Below are positions 11,530-21,814 of a DNA stretch of 64,000 nucleotides, piece by piece (the first letter of the stretch is position 1; the number at the start of each line of letters is the position of its first letter). A model generated the notes under the pieces. It ran no database searches. It was given only the letters and a program-made list of their open reading frames with translations, and was not told where the DNA came from. The stretch comes from Brachypterus glaber (lineage: Eukaryota > Arthropoda > Insecta > Coleoptera > Kateretidae): contig OY294046.1 of assembly GCA_958510825.1 (NCBI GenBank), positions 50,015,794-50,079,793 on the forward strand. Direction: 5' to 3'. The position numbers and the translations under genes are program-made.

Positions 11530-11837
11530 TATTATGGTAGTAAATAGAGTTGTACTACATAAACTACACTAAATAATAGTAATATTCTTGAAGTGTAACT
11601 TACAAAAGTCGCTTTCAATAAATTTAGTTCCGTAATTTTGCATTTAAATATTTTTGCATTATTTTGCACAGCTTGATGTTCAGGTGCGGCCCATAACAAT
11701 AGATCTACTGCTATTACAAATTTCATAATAGATCAACTCGATTCGATGCAACACGCTACCCTGTTATTTTTTCCGAATTTACTAAATTTACTAATACAGG
11801 GTGCGCCGAAAACCTTTCATCTAAAGAAGGATATCGT
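11530..11837. other. Unassigned DNA with an unrecognised small frame
   Basis: A 64-codon minus-strand frame (11532-11726, MKFVIAVDLLLWAAPEHQAV at its start) has a hydrophobic stretch near each end but no family I recognise. An ACAGGGTG motif near 11796 resembles the tip of a TIR element, without a visible partner. Confidence 0.35.
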
Positions 11838-11935
11838 TTTAAAGGTGAGTTTTGGGCTAAATGTTTTTTTTTAAAGTGCATTGTCTGTCAGCTGATACAT
11901 TTTGTCTTATAAATTATTATTAATAACTGTAAAAG

Positions 11936-12203
11936 TATTGTTTATTGTTTATTGTTTATTTGTTTAATCTCGTACTATTCTACTTAATTAAGCATCCCAG
12001 GACTTGTGTGGGCTAGTAGTAGAGGGAACCACCGGCTTATACTGACTTTCGAACCAGTTTCTAGGGATTGTCCGTTTCACTTATCGCCTTCGCCAAATTT
12101 CAATTATTAATTAACTGAAAAAGGCAAATCGGCGCCAGTGAGAATCGAACTCACGATAGTAGACTTGCTATACATACGCGCTAGCCACTACGCTATGCCT
12201 CCC
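11936..12203 (-). mobile_element. tRNA-derived SINE
   Basis: On the minus strand the element starts GGGAGGCATAGCGTAGTGGC, which contains a box A-like TAGCGTAGTGG. It then has a box B GTTCGATTCTC inside the hairpin GTGAG..CTCAC. After this tRNA-like head comes an unrelated body of about 170 bp and a tail of (AATAAAC)n at 11936-11965. The would-be acceptor stem (GGAGGCA against TGGCGCC) mispairs, so it is not a working tRNA gene. Such elements are transcribed by RNA polymerase III from the internal A and B boxes and move with LINE machinery. The target duplication was not resolved. Confidence 0.78.
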
Positions 12204-12239
12204 ATACTGTCCTGTGTAGTCCTTAATAATGTTTTATTT

Positions 12240-12395
12240 ATTATATTGTGTATATATGTATGTCTCTAACGTTTATTCAAACTGGGTTTAAATTTTTGTC
12301 TGAGGAAGAGGGAAACCACCCTCGAAACGTCACGATTTAAGAAAATAGTTTGAGTATTATTAATTTCAACCCTCTTCCCAAAAAAACATCAACGA
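12240..12395 (+). mobile_element. Penelope-like terminal repeat fragment
   Basis: The segment carries the hammerhead core described at 12296-12335 and is followed by a TTTGAGTATTATTAATTTCA stretch. It has no coding sequence. The arrangement fits a solo or truncated Penelope terminal repeat lying next to the SINE. Assignment rests on the ribozyme motif alone. Confidence 0.45.
12296..12335 (+). ncRNA. Hammerhead ribozyme-like motif with intact core
   Basis: CTGAGGA (12300-12306) fits the CTGANGA box. Stem II is GAGGG (12308-12312) closed on CCCTC (12319-12323) over the loop AAACCA. GAAACGTC follows at 12324-12331, giving the second core box, a four-base ACGT stem III and cytosine at the cleavage position. 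Stem I can pair TTGT with ACGA. One extra A sits between the first box and stem II; the same offset occurs in the copies flanking the Penelope element near 28-30 kb. Very short stem III ribozymes are known from Penelope-like elements. Activity is unproven. Confidence 0.6.
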
Positions 12396-12690
12396 ATAAA
12401 AAAGTGCGAAATAATGAAAAGAAATGATGAAAAACTGTTTAATAAGTATATTTGATCATTTTGATCAAAATAATTATTCGTTAAAATTTTTTGTGTTATC
12501 GTAAACGTGACAACAATGCTAACGTGATAAATGCCTCTATATTATCATAAAAAAGTGACGTTTTTTCGTTTATCTGAACATCAACATAACATTTGGAATG
12601 TATAATAAAAACACTGTACAATATTAATTAAATGTATTTATTTAACACTACAGCTTAAAAGTATCTTAAATAGTGGAGTCATATAACCGG

Positions 12691-13344
12691 AAATTTTTAT
12701 GAAAAAGGAAAAATCTGGCAATAGAGCGTTTTTTTTTTCTAATTTGTTCTAGACATCAAAAGAGTCTGTAACTCGATTTTTTCCATTCTCTGCAGGGCGA
12801 AAGCCATCTTTTTTTTACTTAAAAAAAATAATATATTTTTTTTTGTTTCCGTTTTACTTTTTTTTATTTTCTCGGCTGCTATGGGTCTAATTACGACGAT
12901 TTAAAAAGCGATATGTTCGTTATACATTTCCCTTTAAAAGTGCTAAAAAAAATTTACAACACAATTTCATAACCTCAAAAAAAAAAAATTTGTTGTAATT
13001 TTGTCCAAAATATATTTAAAGGAAAAGTATACTTCCAATAGCTATAAATAAGTGAACCAAATTTGGTTTTAAAATATTGCTTAAATCGGTCCATGTGCTT
13101 AATTTTATAAAAAAATGATTTTTGGGCAAAGTATGGTACGCCCAACTTTTTTTTTAATTGTACTTTAAAGTGAGCGTATTATACATGTATGATGCATAGC
13201 ATCGAGAAATATAAGAGTGCAAGGCTATAATAGTCTTCGCTACCGTAGGTTTATATATTATTTTTTTCAACACTAGCACTATTTAACTATTTTCATTCAG
13301 CTAATAAAACAAAATAATCACACTCGTCACGAGTGACTCGTGCA
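12691..13344. other. Unassigned AT-rich DNA
   Basis: Homopolymer runs are frequent. No gene, repeat boundary or motif can be supported. Confidence 0.5.
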
Positions 13345-13492
13345 CTGAAATAGTGTATTACATAACTAGTGTGGAAAGTGACATATTTCACGCGAGTGGG
13401 AAGGTTTACGAACGAGCCGCTAGGCGAGTGAGGAAACGTCACGAGTGTATGAAATACACTTTCCAACGAGTTATATACACTAATTTTCCTAC
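13345..13492. mobile_element. MITE-like inverted repeat around a CGAGTG-rich core
   Basis: AATAGTGTATTACATAACTA then GTGTGGAAAGTG (13350-13381) is answered by CACTTTCCAACGAGTTATAT and ACACTAATT (13459-13488). The core is unusually GC-rich, with repeated CACGAGTG and GCGAGTG words in both directions, as is the DNA just before it (ACTCGTCACGAGTGACTCGT near 13322). It is a probable non-autonomous element; the superfamily is unknown. Confidence 0.65.
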
Positions 13493-13571
13493 GATAAAGT
13501 TTATTATTTTAACATTTTCTAATTTTTAAGAAGAAGCAAAGCACAAAATAATTATAAAGAGCATACAAATT

Positions 13572-14197
13572 TATATATCATCTTGTAAATTTCAGGACGT
13601 CGTATCTCAATTTTTTCGATTTTGAGATTTTGGATTTAAACGCTTTATATTATTAATTTACATCTAAAAAATAAGTTTCACCTGCTATTTTTTTTTAAAT
13701 AACAAAAATATAAGCAAAATAGTAACGTCGTATCTTAGATGATTACAGATTAATAAATTTTAAAACCTCGTATCTCTTAAATCTAGTTAACTGACTTGGA
13801 ACGCACCTTTTGCATATATATTTTGTTCTATGAATCCACCGATCAGCTGATCGGTGTTTGAATCAACCTTGGCAAAATTACAGTTTGAATAACACTGCGC
13901 ATGCGATGCAAGAGGTGCGTTGCGCTAATAATGTTTCAAAGCTCGTATCTTAAAAAAAAATTATTAATTTTGAGCATCAAAATGTCGTATCTATAAACAT
14001 TAGGTTTTTATTTGTATTTATTTATTTTTTACACAATAAAATGACTTAAGGTAAGTTAATCATTAAAAATGTATTAAGTTTATATTAAAAAAGTACATTT
14101 TCAACCTATGAATAATGCGAAAAAGAGTTATTTCTCATTCCTGTAAAGTTGTCTTTTTTGAGATACGACGTCCTGAAATTTACAAGACGATATGTAG
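13572..14197. mobile_element. TIR element with repeated CGTATCT motifs
   Basis: Inverted ends of about 36 bp match with one difference: ATCATCTTGTAAATTTCAGG then ACGTCGTATCTCAA (13578-13611), against the complement ending near 14196. Internally the word (C/G)TCGTATCT recurs in the same direction near 13595, 13728, 13768, 13942 and 13985, so the inner end of the TIR is repeated through the element. No transposase is visible. Repeated subterminal words can be transposase binding sites; that is inference. Confidence 0.75.
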
Positions 14198-15083
14198 GTA
14201 TGTCAAACAGGAAATATGATTTTCATTTAGCTTTAGTTTTCTTGGTTTTATATTTAATACAATACATAGCTGTTTAATAAATTCAAACTTGAGTTTACTT
14301 ATTAAATTAGATTTCTGTGGTTATGCTGCCATATAAGACAGTAAAATTGTACTGTTTTACATTTCATAAGAAAAATACTGTGTATTTTGATGTTTTTTAT
14401 GTAATGTAAGGTAACTAAATAAAAAATTAAGTAACTTTTATAAGATCTACACTGTCTAGACTAGACAGTAATGGTCAAAATAGTAACGTTATAACTATAG
14501 TTTCTATTTTTGATATAAAAAACAGAAATATTTGGATTAAAACACTTAAAAGATATAAAAGGTTGTGGTAAAAGGTGGAAAATGGTTATAAAACAAGGTG
14601 AATAAAATTCGTAGAATCTACGAGGTAAATATCTAAATAAAATTAGGCAAACCTCCATACATAAATATCACACTCATGTGATATAAAAATATCAAACTAG
14701 TGGGATATGAGGCGTTTTCTAAAGAACAAAAGAATGTGCTAAATGTAATTTTCATAGAGGATCGTAGAAAAACTAGGTTTGCATACTTGGTGCGTAATAT
14801 ATTATTTATTACTGACCTATGTAAAAACATTTAATTTCTCGAATTAAATACTAGCTAAATAATGGCGACTTTTAAAGTAAGTAGTAAAAAAAAAGCCATT
14901 TTATTTTTAGAGTATGAGATAATTTGGAATATTCAATAATATAATAGAATATTGAATTAAAAAATAAAAGATCTATGATGTAGTATATTATGCATTAAAC
15001 GTTACCAATAAATTATTTTTTCTATATTTTTATCGAAGGTTGACAGGATGTCTTCCAAAAAAATAAAACTCATTAACCTTGTG
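14198..15083. other. Unassigned AT-rich DNA
   Basis: It contains a short palindrome CTGTCTAGACTAGACAG near 14452. Two minus-strand frames of 65 codons (14461-14658, 14633-14830) show no recognisable motif and are probably chance. Confidence 0.45.
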
Positions 15084-16190
15084 GCACGGTGTTTTTTGCA
15101 AATTTTAACTTTTTGTTTCCGACCCCTGATTTTTTTTCATAAATTGTTTCGACACACCATATGGTGAAAAAAAATAGTAATTTAGGCAATAATAAAAAAA
15201 TCGTTCGGATCGATCGTTTTTTTTACGTTTTTTCTAATTTATTATAATATGTACATATTGCGTACTAGAAATTCAATATATATTTTAGATATAATAATAA
15301 AGTTTATTATTTATGATCACTACATTACAAAAAATGCTTAACTCCAACGCAAAAGGGCGTATATTTTTTTCTAGCGCTTTATTGTTTTATGGGCGAAGTC
15401 GACCAAAAAATAATTTTTTTTTTGCATATTCGAACTCTATGAAACGTCGAGAAAATGTGAAAAAAAAAGGGTCTGTCTGTCCTCTGACTATAAACCTTGT
15501 AACTTTTAAACGAAAAGTCCGATTTTAAAAATTCTTTCAATGTACAATTAAGGACCTTCGTAGTTTTTCTGATGTCAAATATAGTTAACATTGGGATAAG
15601 GTAGGGGGGACCAAGGGGGCAAAAACTAATATTTTATGCTATAACTCGCTTTTGTTAATCGTAGGATAAAAATTCTTGTGCAGATAAAAAGTATTTTTTT
15701 CATTCTCTACTAAAATTTTAATTAATTTAGTTGTAGGATAAGAATTGTTATCTGTCGATCAAAACCCAGTTATCGCCAAAAATATTGGTTTTTGACCCCT
15801 TTGCCCCCCTTGCTCTCCAATGTTAACCATGTTTAACGTCGGGTAAACTACGAAGGTCCTGAATCATACATTAAAGGAATTTTTTAAATCTGACCTTCCA
15901 TTTAAAAGTTATAAGGTTTATAGTCAGAGGACAGACAGACCGATATTTTTTTATCACCCATTTTTTTCACATTTTCTCGACGCTTCATGGCATTTTAAGT
16001 CCGAATATGCAAAAAAAATTGATTTTTTGGTCAACAATGTACATATTATAATAAATTTAGAAAAACGTAAAAAAAACGATCGATCCAAACGACTTTTTTT
16101 TATTTTCCTAAATTACTTCTTATGAAAAAAATTCAGGGGTCGGAAGCAAAAAGTTAAAATTTGCAAGAATTACCGTGTGTGGTATATAGA
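15084..16190. mobile_element. Long inverted-repeat (foldback) element
   Basis: The left arm (about 15090-15640) and right arm (about 15785-16185) are inverted copies. Shared phrases include CGACCCCTGA, ACGTTTTTTCTAATTTATTA, TTCTCGACG, CTGTCTGTCCTCTGACTATA, AAGGACCTTCGTAG and the C-rich CCCCCTTGG/CCAAGGGGG region at the hinge. The two mirrored frames at 15313-15528 and 15379-15591 come from the arms. Arm lengths differ through small deletions. No transposase is seen. Confidence 0.85.
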
Positions 16191-16229
16191 CAACTTTTGT
16201 ATTAAAAACATATGCCATAAATCTATTTT

Positions 16230-16343
16230 CTAATCATCGTAATATTCGTAGACTACTGTTTCGGGTTACTGCTCTTGGTATGTACTGAAAAGGGCAGTAG
16301 CCCGAAACTGCAGTTCCATATCACTCTGTAAGATGATTAGAAA
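16230..16343. mobile_element. Small hairpin MITE
   Basis: TTCTAATCATC (16229) and GATGATTAGAA (near 16332) bound a segment containing a strong internal hairpin. In it GTTTCGGGTTACTGCTCTT pairs with AAGGGCAGTAGCCCGAAAC over 13 bases. The hairpin arms match except at two positions. Confidence 0.7.
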
Positions 16344-17634
16344 TAGGAATATTTTATTATTATTTTTATAAATTTGATTTTAATAATGCCCTTATAAACT
16401 TCTGTACTCATTAGAACAGCGCAGATCTTCAGTGTAGGTCAAAAATTAAGGCAACTGGTGAAGACGATAGTATAGTGGAATTTGATCTACTTGAGGAAAA
16501 TTAAATATGGATTGTGTTATGTAATGTACGTTGTTAAACTTGTTCCTGATGGTCAGCGACCTTTTTCACTGTGAAATTTGTTTTCAGCGCCCAAAAATAC
16601 GTAAGAAATATATAGTCTAATTAAAAGTAATTGACCCTTTTTTATTTTTTGTGGGCCTGTGTAATTTATGAATCAATAATTTTGAATCATAGATGTTGAA
16701 TATAAACCAAAAAATATCCCTGAATTTTTATCATTTCCGTTATGTGGATTGAATAATTTTTTTAAGCATAAAACGCACCCATGATTTTTGATTAAACAAT
16801 GAGTTTACTTATTAAATAAACAAATGAACCTTTCAATTAGCACATCGTTATTAAATTTTAACAATGCTTATTAAAAAACCTCGAGGGCAATGATGTAGAC
16901 AAAAACTGTCACTCTTCCTTGAATACACAAAGCAGTAAAGGATGTTTAAATTTTTAAAGTAAATTAAAATATGAAAATTATCAGTTTTTGGAAATATTCT
17001 TTTCTTTGCCACTCTAAGACGGTTTGAGATAGAATAATTCTAAATATAGATTTTAAATAAGCGAAAAAATCAAATGGGTACTCTTTTTTGTTTTTTTTAG
17101 ATATACATTTGATATTTACTGTTATCTAATAGGGTGGCTAAAAAAAACACCGATTGATAAATTTTTATTTATTATTTAATGATACGGAATCAATAAAAAA
17201 AGTCAATAGACAGTTATTTTTAATTTTTTTATATTTTTCATATTTCATTTAGTTTATACAGTATATTTTAATATATTTCAATAAAAATGATGGCACGAGT
17301 ATGGAAGATTATGGAGGAGCTGTTAGAAGCTTTGAAAATTTGTTAACCAAGATTGAGAAGCTGGAGCTGTGTTCCATATAAATTATATGTATAACTTAAC
17401 ACTCTGTGGTGTAAAATACCTTAGAAAAGGTCCCTAAACGAGTATAAATAAATACTTACTTACTTACTTATACTTAAATACAAGTCTCAATGGTATATTT
17501 TTTTGTTATTCCTCACCCCTGTCAAACCGTAAAAAATAAAATTTTATATTGAGTTTTACTTAATAATTACAATTTAATAATAATTTATTTTTTATTTTAA
17601 TTTTAAGATTTTTACTGAAAATTAATGTACACAT
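16344..17634. other. Mostly unassigned; possible retroposon tail
   Basis: No gene is seen. Near 17270-17475 a less AT-rich stretch (GGCACGAGTATGGAAGATTA, GAGGAGCTGTTAGAAGC) leads into AATAAATACTTACTTACTTA. That pattern of a poly-adenylation-like signal followed by a short tandem tail is typical of a 5'-truncated non-LTR insertion on the plus strand. No coding match was found. Confidence 0.35.
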
Positions 17635-17876
17635 GAAGAGTATCCGTTACAAAGGGTCTAAGTCTAAGTCTACCTCAGGAACTTAAATCATGTGATAATT
17701 TTAATAATTTTAAGAAACTTCTTTTTATGTATGTTAAAAACAATTTGTGATAATTACTGTGATACAATGTAAACCAATTTTAAACTTTATTAGCATTTGC
17801 TACCTAAATAAATAAATAAAATTAAATTACATTTGGATTAACATAGAACATATACCCTTTGTAACGCATACTCTTC
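17635..17876. mobile_element. TIR element enclosing a LINE 3' end
   Basis: GAAGAGTATCCGTTACAAAG then GGT (17635-17657) is the complement of 17854-17876 except for one base. Between these ends lies a recognisable LINE 3' terminus. Either a LINE inserted in a small TIR element or the element captured the LINE tail. No clear target duplication was found for either. Confidence 0.6.
17668..17825 (+). pseudogene. Non-LTR retrotransposon C-terminus and tail
   Basis: From 17673 the plus strand encodes LPQELKSCDNFNNFKKLLFM followed by YVKNNL and a stop. This is the usual last segment of CR1/Jockey-like ORF2 proteins (LP.ELK, F..FK..L..Y). A 3' UTR of about 60 bp ends in ACCTAAATAAATAAATAAA, a short tandem tail. 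Everything upstream is missing, as expected from 5' truncation during target-primed reverse transcription. Confidence 0.6.
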
Positions 17877-17889
17877 AATTGTAGATGAT

Positions 17890-18275
17890 AATTGCATTTA
17901 TCCACGGCCGTGATTAATAGGCCTATTAATCACGGGTCTGTAAAAATAAACCTTTTAAAACCCAAAACGGCCGTGGATAAAGTATAGTATTCTACTCGCG
18001 TATAATAGCTATTAATCATTCATACACTCATTGAATAATATACTATTATCCACGACCGTGATTAATAGGCCTATTAATCACGGGTCTGTAAAAATAAACC
18101 TTTTAAAACCCAAAAAGTCCGTGGATAAAGTATAGTATTCTACTCGCGTATAATAGCTATTAATCATTCGGGTGATTAGGCCACTCGCCTATCAGCTTGT
18201 GTCCCAAAATTCACCCTTATTGATTAATAGGAATTATTATACGCTCGTTGAATAATATACTATTAAGCAATTATT
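17890..18275 (+). repeat. Tandem pair of TTATCCACGGCCGTGATTAA repeat
   Basis: A ~130-bp unit containing the palindromes CACGGCCGTG and TAATAGGCCTATTA occurs at about 17898 and again 148 bp on. A closing part follows (TTGTGTCCCAAAATTCACCC, then GAATAATATACTATTA). The same parts occur in reverse at 36596-36805. It is a non-coding dispersed element with internally duplicated terminus. Confidence 0.8.
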
Positions 18276-19378
18276 TACTTAAAAGTGCAAATGTTTATGA
18301 ATGGTCAGATCATTTTTTACAGTGTACACTGTTTACAGAGACCACAAAAGCCTGAATCTTAAGTTCTAAAGCACTTTTGAGATATTACATACTTTTTGTG
18401 CACAAACTTTTAAAACCAAATTTAAAGAAATACAATTCTGACGTCACCTTGCGAACGGATGGATGCAGATTTTTAATGTTAAATCAATATTTTTATTTCA
18501 TAAACACCAATAATGTTATATTTTACAAGGTGCATATACAAATTTATAACCCACTATCATCTTGTCACCTACAAAAGATGTGCATATATTTGAGTTTTTT
18601 TTGTCTTATTGAGGTGTATAATTTAAAATTTTAGTCAATTATGAGATAATTTAAATATATTTTAAGAAATATGCATAAGTATATATGATTTTTGTCAAAT
18701 TTTATAATTTTTTATTATACCAGGATATTCAAAAGCTAATAAAATAAAATAATAAAAATATTAGGTATTCAAATATTCAGTTATAAAAATTTAATAAAAT
18801 CATTTTGCATTTCAATATTTTTAATAATAAAATTATGTCATAAGAGTTACATTTTGCCATTTATTATTAATATTTAACTCAGTAATTTTAATCAAGAATA
18901 AGACTGCCCACCTTTTAGTGTAATTAGTAAATAATTATAATTAATTACTAATTATATTTTATATTTGGGTCTCATATATCACTATTTGATTTATTTATTA
19001 TACTTAATAGAAAAATAATAAGGAATAAGGATAATAATTACAATTATTGTAGTTTTATTATAAAAACAATTTTATAGGTACGTACATCAATCTCATTAGC
19101 CTTTTTTGTCATTTATTACTTTTAAATAAAGAGTTAATTACTTAATAATCGAGATCTGATGCATTACAAAACTTATAAACTTTGAAAAAATATATTACTA
19201 AAATCACAGCCATATTTTTCACGAAGCTCAAGAATATATCTATGTGGGAAGTTGCACTATGTCCATTTTTTCAAAAAATAGGATCATCGCCAACTTACTT
19301 TCCGTAATTTGAAAGGGAGATAGAGTGGCAGAATCAAACCATTCATGAGTCGGTCTTCAGTAAAAGTCTCCTCGCAAC
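18276..19378. other. Unassigned AT-rich DNA
   Basis: An 85-codon plus-strand frame at 18377-18634 has no motif that I recognise. Nothing else can be supported. Confidence 0.45.
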
Positions 19379-19379
19379 G

Positions 19380-19416
19380 TAACAAACTCTAGAGTTTGTT
19401 ATAGAGCTAGCTCTAT
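19380..19416. other. Two overlapping perfect palindromes
   Basis: TAACAAACTC/GAGTTTGTTA around a central TA (19380-19401, 22 bp) shares its last base with ATAGAGCTAGCTCTAT (19401-19416). Both are perfect, with no spacer. They could be a cruciform, paired binding sites for dimeric proteins, or a footprint of an excised element. No function can be assigned. Confidence 0.7.
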
Positions 19417-19439
19417 CTTTTTCTTTGCAGCCATTCCAT

Positions 19440-21800
19440 AGAATTTGAAACCATAGTGAAAATTTTAAAATTATTTATATGCCATGCATTTATTATGAAA
19501 TATAATTCTTGAGGTCTAAATGTTACATTTCGAATTTAAAATTAATTAATTTTTCATTAATAGACCAATCAAATTATATTTTACACAGCATCAACGCAAA
19601 AAGTCCAAACCTAATTAATCAAAATTTATCAAATAAAAACCCTTTTTTACGAAATTAAGTTACAGTTTGATTCAAACCGGCCAAACAAGAAATTCAAGTT
19701 TATATTATATTATAATTCATGTGTTGTATTTAAGTAGTGTTGTATTTTACTGTTAAATTAAGATATTTTTAATTCAAATTGTAGTTGTTGTTTTTGTTTT
19801 TTTAAAATAAATTAGAAAATAAAAGATTAAAATGTTGGTGGAAATTTTGTAGCGTCTTTCATGTAGCGTCCGTCATCACACATTTAATTTTCTTATACGG
19901 TATAAACATAAAATAAAATTAAAATTATATATCTAGTACCAATGCCAACCATACTATAATAAAGTTTGAATTTAATCCTTAACCAACACGGAAAGAAATT
20001 AGTGGGCTCTGCGCTATACATTATAAGATATTTGGTAACAGTGGCAAATTATAGTGATTTAAGCTATAGATTATAAGGGACACAATAACTAATAATGTTA
20101 AAAATAAATTGGAAACGATTATATATATTACAGACACGATTATATTTATCACAGGCACTATTATAAATTTACAGAAATTTTATTATATTATAAAAATTAT
20201 TAGCACGGACAATAATTAAATCTATTTAAGCTATAAATGCCATACTATTTGTTATATTTTATTATTCACTAAACAATTAAAGTATTTCATATAAATTTTT
20301 ACACTGACTGCCATAATTGTAAGAGAAAGCCTTGTATTTATATAATAAGCGATTATAATTTGCTTGGTATGTGTGTTATAGCGCTCCTAGCTATAATTTT
20401 TTTTTTGCTAATATTCGGGCGAAACATAAATTAGATTTATTCCACTTCCATTTTTTGTAGCGTCTGTCATCAAAGTTTAAAAAATCAAATCTTGTAAACC
20501 CTAAATGCCAGATAACACTAGCCAACACGGTGTCTTGCCCTGATTGCAGTCAAATATTTTTTAACTAATTTTGAGTTGCTAAGACCGAATGTGGCCTCAG
20601 AATATTTCTACTACCTCAGATTTTTAAGAAAAATTTGACTAAAGTGATAAAAAATCATTTTTTTAGCCCTGTTTTGTTCTAAAATCATGGGATATAAAAA
20701 TATTTTGAGGACAAATTTGGACTCGGCAACTTAATATTAGTCAAAAAATACCCAACTTAGATTATGAAAACTTAAAATTCATAGGGAGAATTACCACGTA
20801 TACTAGGGAAAAAATATTTTAAAAAATAATTGATCCTGTGACACAAGTAACTAGGGCCCTAGGGGTGGGGGGTGAGGAGATGGGTACATAAGGGGACAAG
20901 CTTAGTGCGACGTATTCATACTAAAAAACGCCAAAAAGCATCCCTGAGGGGTCAAAAATAAACTAAAAATATGTTACGTAATACGGTCCTTAAGTAAAGA
21001 AGTAATATTTTTATGATAATTAAAAAAAAACGAAAAAAAAAAAAATAAATAAGGAATATTGTTTTCTATACATTATTTTTAAATTGGCATAATTGCCCGT
21101 ACTAAAATTTAAAAAATAAGACGTGCAGGGTGTTTTTAATGTTAAATTCGGATTCTGCGGCTTTAAATTAATAAGAAAAATATTTTTTTGCGCTCGGGAA
21201 AAGGTTTATACTGTGTGCTTTAATTTTATTGCTTTTTCATTTATTTACTTTTGAACAAACTAAGCAAAACAAAAAAAATATTTGTAAAAAGATTTTTGTA
21301 AAGAATTTTATAATTTATAAACTAAGTCCTATAAAATTTTTACACATATTTGATTTTTTTGCCACAAATGAGCAATTAAGTTAACCCTGCACTTTAGTTT
21401 TAAGCTTTTTATTTTTTTTCACGTACTTACTGTGACAGTAGGTCCTTCGCATATGGATTTTTGATTTTTAATTCCTCGTGTTTTTTTTTCAATATACCCT
21501 AAAATTTTCAAAATCCTACTCTGTTTTTTTAAAGATTTTGAAAAAAAAACGTCATTATTTCCTGGACTTATATTTTAAAAATGTGAGGTGCTGGAATTTT
21601 TTTATGGTCAGATTCGGATTCTACGCCCTGCAGTTAGTATGAAAAGTTACCTTTGCGATCGGGGCAAAAAAAAGTTTCGATTTCTTGCCTAGTGTAATTA
21701 TTGTATTTATTATTTTAGTTTAGCTAGCACTTTCAATTTTTTATACCAGATTTAATATCAGTTTCAGTTTTTGGGACTTTTTTTTTCAATATTTGATAAA
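19440..21800. other. Long stretch without genes; recurrent TGTAGCGTC word
   Basis: No gene, TIR pair or tandem repeat is supported. The word GTAGCGTC(C/T)GTCATCA occurs near 19863 and 20457, with a partial copy at 19849 and another at 22907. Short direct repeats such as ATTATATTTATCACAGGCAC-like phrases near 20120-20165 occur once or twice. Confidence 0.45.
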
Positions 21801-21814
21801 ATATTGTACGAATG

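Larger units (their letters stand above)
11838..12690 (+). repeat. Dispersed repeat family, copy split by insertions
   Basis: AGGTGAGTTTTGGGCTAAAT (11842) and then, after a ~500-bp interruption, AATGAAAAGAAATGATGAAA, TATCGTAAACGTGACAACAA and TATTTATTTAACACTAC (12411-12650) all match, in the same order, the block at 58065-58380. The interruption holds a SINE and a Penelope-type fragment. The nature of the repeat is unknown. Confidence 0.8.

Noticed and set aside
12130..12203. Functional tRNA gene
   Set aside because: Boxes A and B are present, but the acceptor stem mispairs and a non-tRNA body with a tandem tail follows, as in a SINE.
13380..13460. Regulatory cluster of CACGAGTG words
   Set aside because: The words lie within and beside the inverted ends of a MITE-like block, so they are more simply part of the element.
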